From positions 280 through 6,700 of the forward strand of contig PCVT01000059.1 in assembly GCA_002787075.1 (NCBI GenBank): a stretch of 6,421 bases of DNA, read 5' to 3'. Every line of letters begins with the position of its first letter. The first letter of the stretch is position 1. The position numbers and the translations under genes are program-made. The stretch comes from Parcubacteria group bacterium CG11_big_fil_rev_8_21_14_0_20_41_14 (GTDB taxonomy: Bacteria; Patescibacteriota; Patescibacteriia; UBA2169). The notes under the pieces were generated by a model. It was not told the origin of the DNA and ran no database searches. It saw only the letters and a list, made by a program, of their open reading frames with translations. Below are positions 5,530 through 6,421 of the stretch, one piece after another.

Positions 5530-6051
5530 TTATGTTTCTGTTCTAGTTTTTCGCTCTATAGCCATTATTTTGTCAGTTTTTAATTTTGATTCCTGCTCAA
5601 GGAAAAACTTATTCATTCCAGGAATTTTATGAAGCCAAGCGCGGATTAAACCCAAAACGCCTTTGGCCATTGCCTTTCCTTGTTCAATTAGCTGCTCTAT
5701 TGCGGTTGCTGTTTGCTCGCCTTGTTTTTTAATCATTTCCTGAGTTTGCGGATCAAGGTTTTGGTATGCTTGGTCTAAATTTTCAGACATAATTTTTTCA
5801 ATCTCAATTAAGCGCTCGGACTTGGTAGTTGGCGTTGGAACGCGATCCTGAAGCGCGGATACTTCATTTTTCTGCATGGGCCTGCCTTGATGCGCTGGAA
5901 TAGAGGAAAGTTTTTCTTGCGGTTCTAGCGGAATTGGCGCGTTTTCTCGCGATTGCATGAATTCTTGAGTATTTTGATCAGGCGCATTCGCGATTTCAGG
6001 AGTTTGGACTGGTATTTTGGGTATTTCTTTTGATTTTAAGAAATCTGTCAT
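5530..6051 (-). CDS. Conserved helical protein, probable partner of the 834-residue ATPase
   Basis: The protein has 173 residues. Residues 1-78 are proline- and glutamine-rich and look disordered. Residues 79-165 are predicted helical and look conserved: ERLIEIEKIMSENLDQAYQN, then PQTQEMIKKQGEQTATAIEQ, an amphipathic GVLGLIRAWLHKIPGMNKFF (131-150) and a basic end. There is no signal peptide; the 131-150 helix is too broken by charges and proline to be a clear membrane span but could lie on a membrane. I recognise the RLIEIE...IPG-NKFFLEQE pattern as a recurrent Patescibacteria protein of unknown function, often beside the ATPase found here. The shared strand and the absence of a clear promoter before the ATPase gene suggest co-transcription. 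The ATG at 6051 is 7 nt after a perfect TATAAT, which fits a leaderless start. Confidence 0.82.
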   Translation of the reverse strand: MTDFLKSKEIPKIPVQTPEIANAPDQNTQEFMQSRENAPIPLEPQEKLSSIPAHQGRPMQKNEVSALQDRVPTPTTKSERLIEIEKIMSENLDQAYQNLDPQTQEMIKKQGEQTATAIEQLIEQGKAMAKGVLGLIRAWLHKIPGMNKFFLEQESKLKTDKIMAIERKTRTET

Positions 6052-6058
6052 ATGGTCT

Positions 6059-6087
6059 ATTATACCACTTTTTAGCGGGCTTGACCA
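6059..6087 (-). promoter_or_regulatory. Promoter of the 173-residue gene, leaderless
   Basis: On the minus strand a perfect TATAAT (6064-6059) is preceded by TGG, an extended -10. A -35-like TGGTCA (6087-6082) lies 17 bp upstream. The ATG follows after 7 nt, so transcription should begin at or next to the A of the ATG. The -35 overlaps that of rpmA on the other strand. Confidence 0.72.
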
Positions 6088-6109
6088 AATTTATATTGTT
6101 TGCTAATCT
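6081..6109 (+). promoter_or_regulatory. rpmA promoter, leaderless
   Basis: TTGACC (6081-6086), a 17-bp spacer and TAATCT (6104-6109) make a good sigma-70-like promoter. The rpmA ATG starts at 6118, 8 nt after the -10, so the mRNA should have little or no leader. No Shine-Dalgarno is present upstream of the ATG, which agrees. Confidence 0.7.
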
Positions 6110-6117
6110 ATTTCTAT

Positions 6118-6393
6118 ATGGCACATAAGAAAGCAGGGGGTTCCTCATCTAATTTAAAGGACTCAAAAGGTCAACGCTTAGGCGTTAAGCTTTCTGGCGG
6201 GCAATTCGCAAAATCAGGAATGATTATTGTGCGCCAGAGAGGCACTAAATATTTTGCCGGAAAGAATGTGAAACGTTCAAAGGACGACACCATTTTCGCT
6301 TTAAAAGAAGGCATTGTTGAATTCAAGAAAAAAATGAAGCGCGGATACGATAACAAACTGAAGCAAAGAGTTGAAGTGAATGTAGTCGCGTAA
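6118..6393 (+). CDS. rpmA: 50S ribosomal protein bL27
   Basis: The protein has 91 residues from MAHKKAGG (E. coli has 85). It is a component of the large ribosomal subunit whose flexible N-terminus reaches the peptidyl-transferase centre. Diagnostic segments are MAHKKAGGSSSN, RLGVKLSGG, IIVRQRGTKYFAGKNV and DDTIFALKEGIVEF. The canonical start gives the conserved AHKKAGG end directly, without the cleaved leader peptide seen in Firmicutes; an upstream in-frame TTG at 6100 would add six unconserved residues and overlap the promoter. In most bacteria rplU precedes rpmA in one operon; here it is preceded by a divergent, unrelated gene, so rpmA has its own promoter. Confidence 0.97.
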   Translation: MAHKKAGGSSSNLKDSKGQRLGVKLSGGQFAKSGMIIVRQRGTKYFAGKNVKRSKDDTIFALKEGIVEFKKKMKRGYDNKLKQRVEVNVVA

Positions 6394-6403
6394 TGATATT
6401 TCT

Positions 6404-6421
6404 AAAAAACCCGGCATTCGC
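6404..6421 (+). terminator. Likely first half of the rpmA terminator (cut by window end)
   Basis: Eleven bases after the rpmA stop codon, an A6 run leads into CCCGGC, then ATTC and GC at the window edge. This is the expected form of the 5' arm and loop of a hairpin whose 3' arm would read GCCGGG followed by T. Only half is visible. Confidence 0.45.

Noticed and set aside
6100..6117. Upstream TTG start for rpmA
   Set aside because: It adds LIYFY residues with no family counterpart and overlaps the promoter; MAHKKAGG is the conserved start.

Overview
The window reads as a chromosomal segment of a Patescibacteria (Candidate Phyla Radiation) bacterium, most like the Parcubacteria. This rests on recognising three protein families common in those genomes (the 204-, 834- and 173-residue proteins), on the form of the recombinase C-terminus, on near-absent Shine-Dalgarno sequences, and on short intergenic gaps. 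No database search was possible, so the placement is a judgement from family resemblance.

Left edge (1-549): the C-terminal part of a large serine recombinase enters from outside the window on the plus strand. It runs into the 3' end of a tRNA-Gln(CUG) gene on the minus strand, and its stop codon lies inside the tRNA. The recombinase DNA is GC-rich with C-ending codons; composition drops to an AT-rich background past the tRNA. This looks like the right end of an integrated mobile element whose junction sits at the tRNA 3' end. A rho-independent terminator for the tRNA lies on the element side, inside the recombinase frame.

Middle (553-2923): dnaX (DNA polymerase III gamma/tau, clamp loader) is on the minus strand, 3 bp upstream of the tRNA. 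The dnaX linker holds two in-frame, palindromic, repeat-like inserts. Upstream is a strong hairpin terminator for a 204-residue conserved protein of unknown function; the terminator's 6-nt loop is exactly the -35 hexamer of the proposed dnaX promoter. The 88-bp gap before the 204-residue gene holds a perfect DnaA box beside a -10 element.

Right (2924-6421): an 834-residue membrane-anchored HerA/VirD4/VirB4-type ATPase and, upstream on the same strand, a 173-residue helical protein are separated by an 88-bp repeat with TGTCAT termini. A 66-bp divergent promoter region then leads to rpmA (ribosomal protein bL27) on the plus strand. The two divergent promoters overlap at their -35 elements, and both genes appear to be leaderless. 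The last bases look like the first half of a terminator after rpmA.

Together the genes cover replication (dnaX), translation (tRNA-Gln, bL27) and a probable DNA- or protein-translocating ATPase with a partner protein. No CRISPR array, rRNA or complete insertion sequence is visible.
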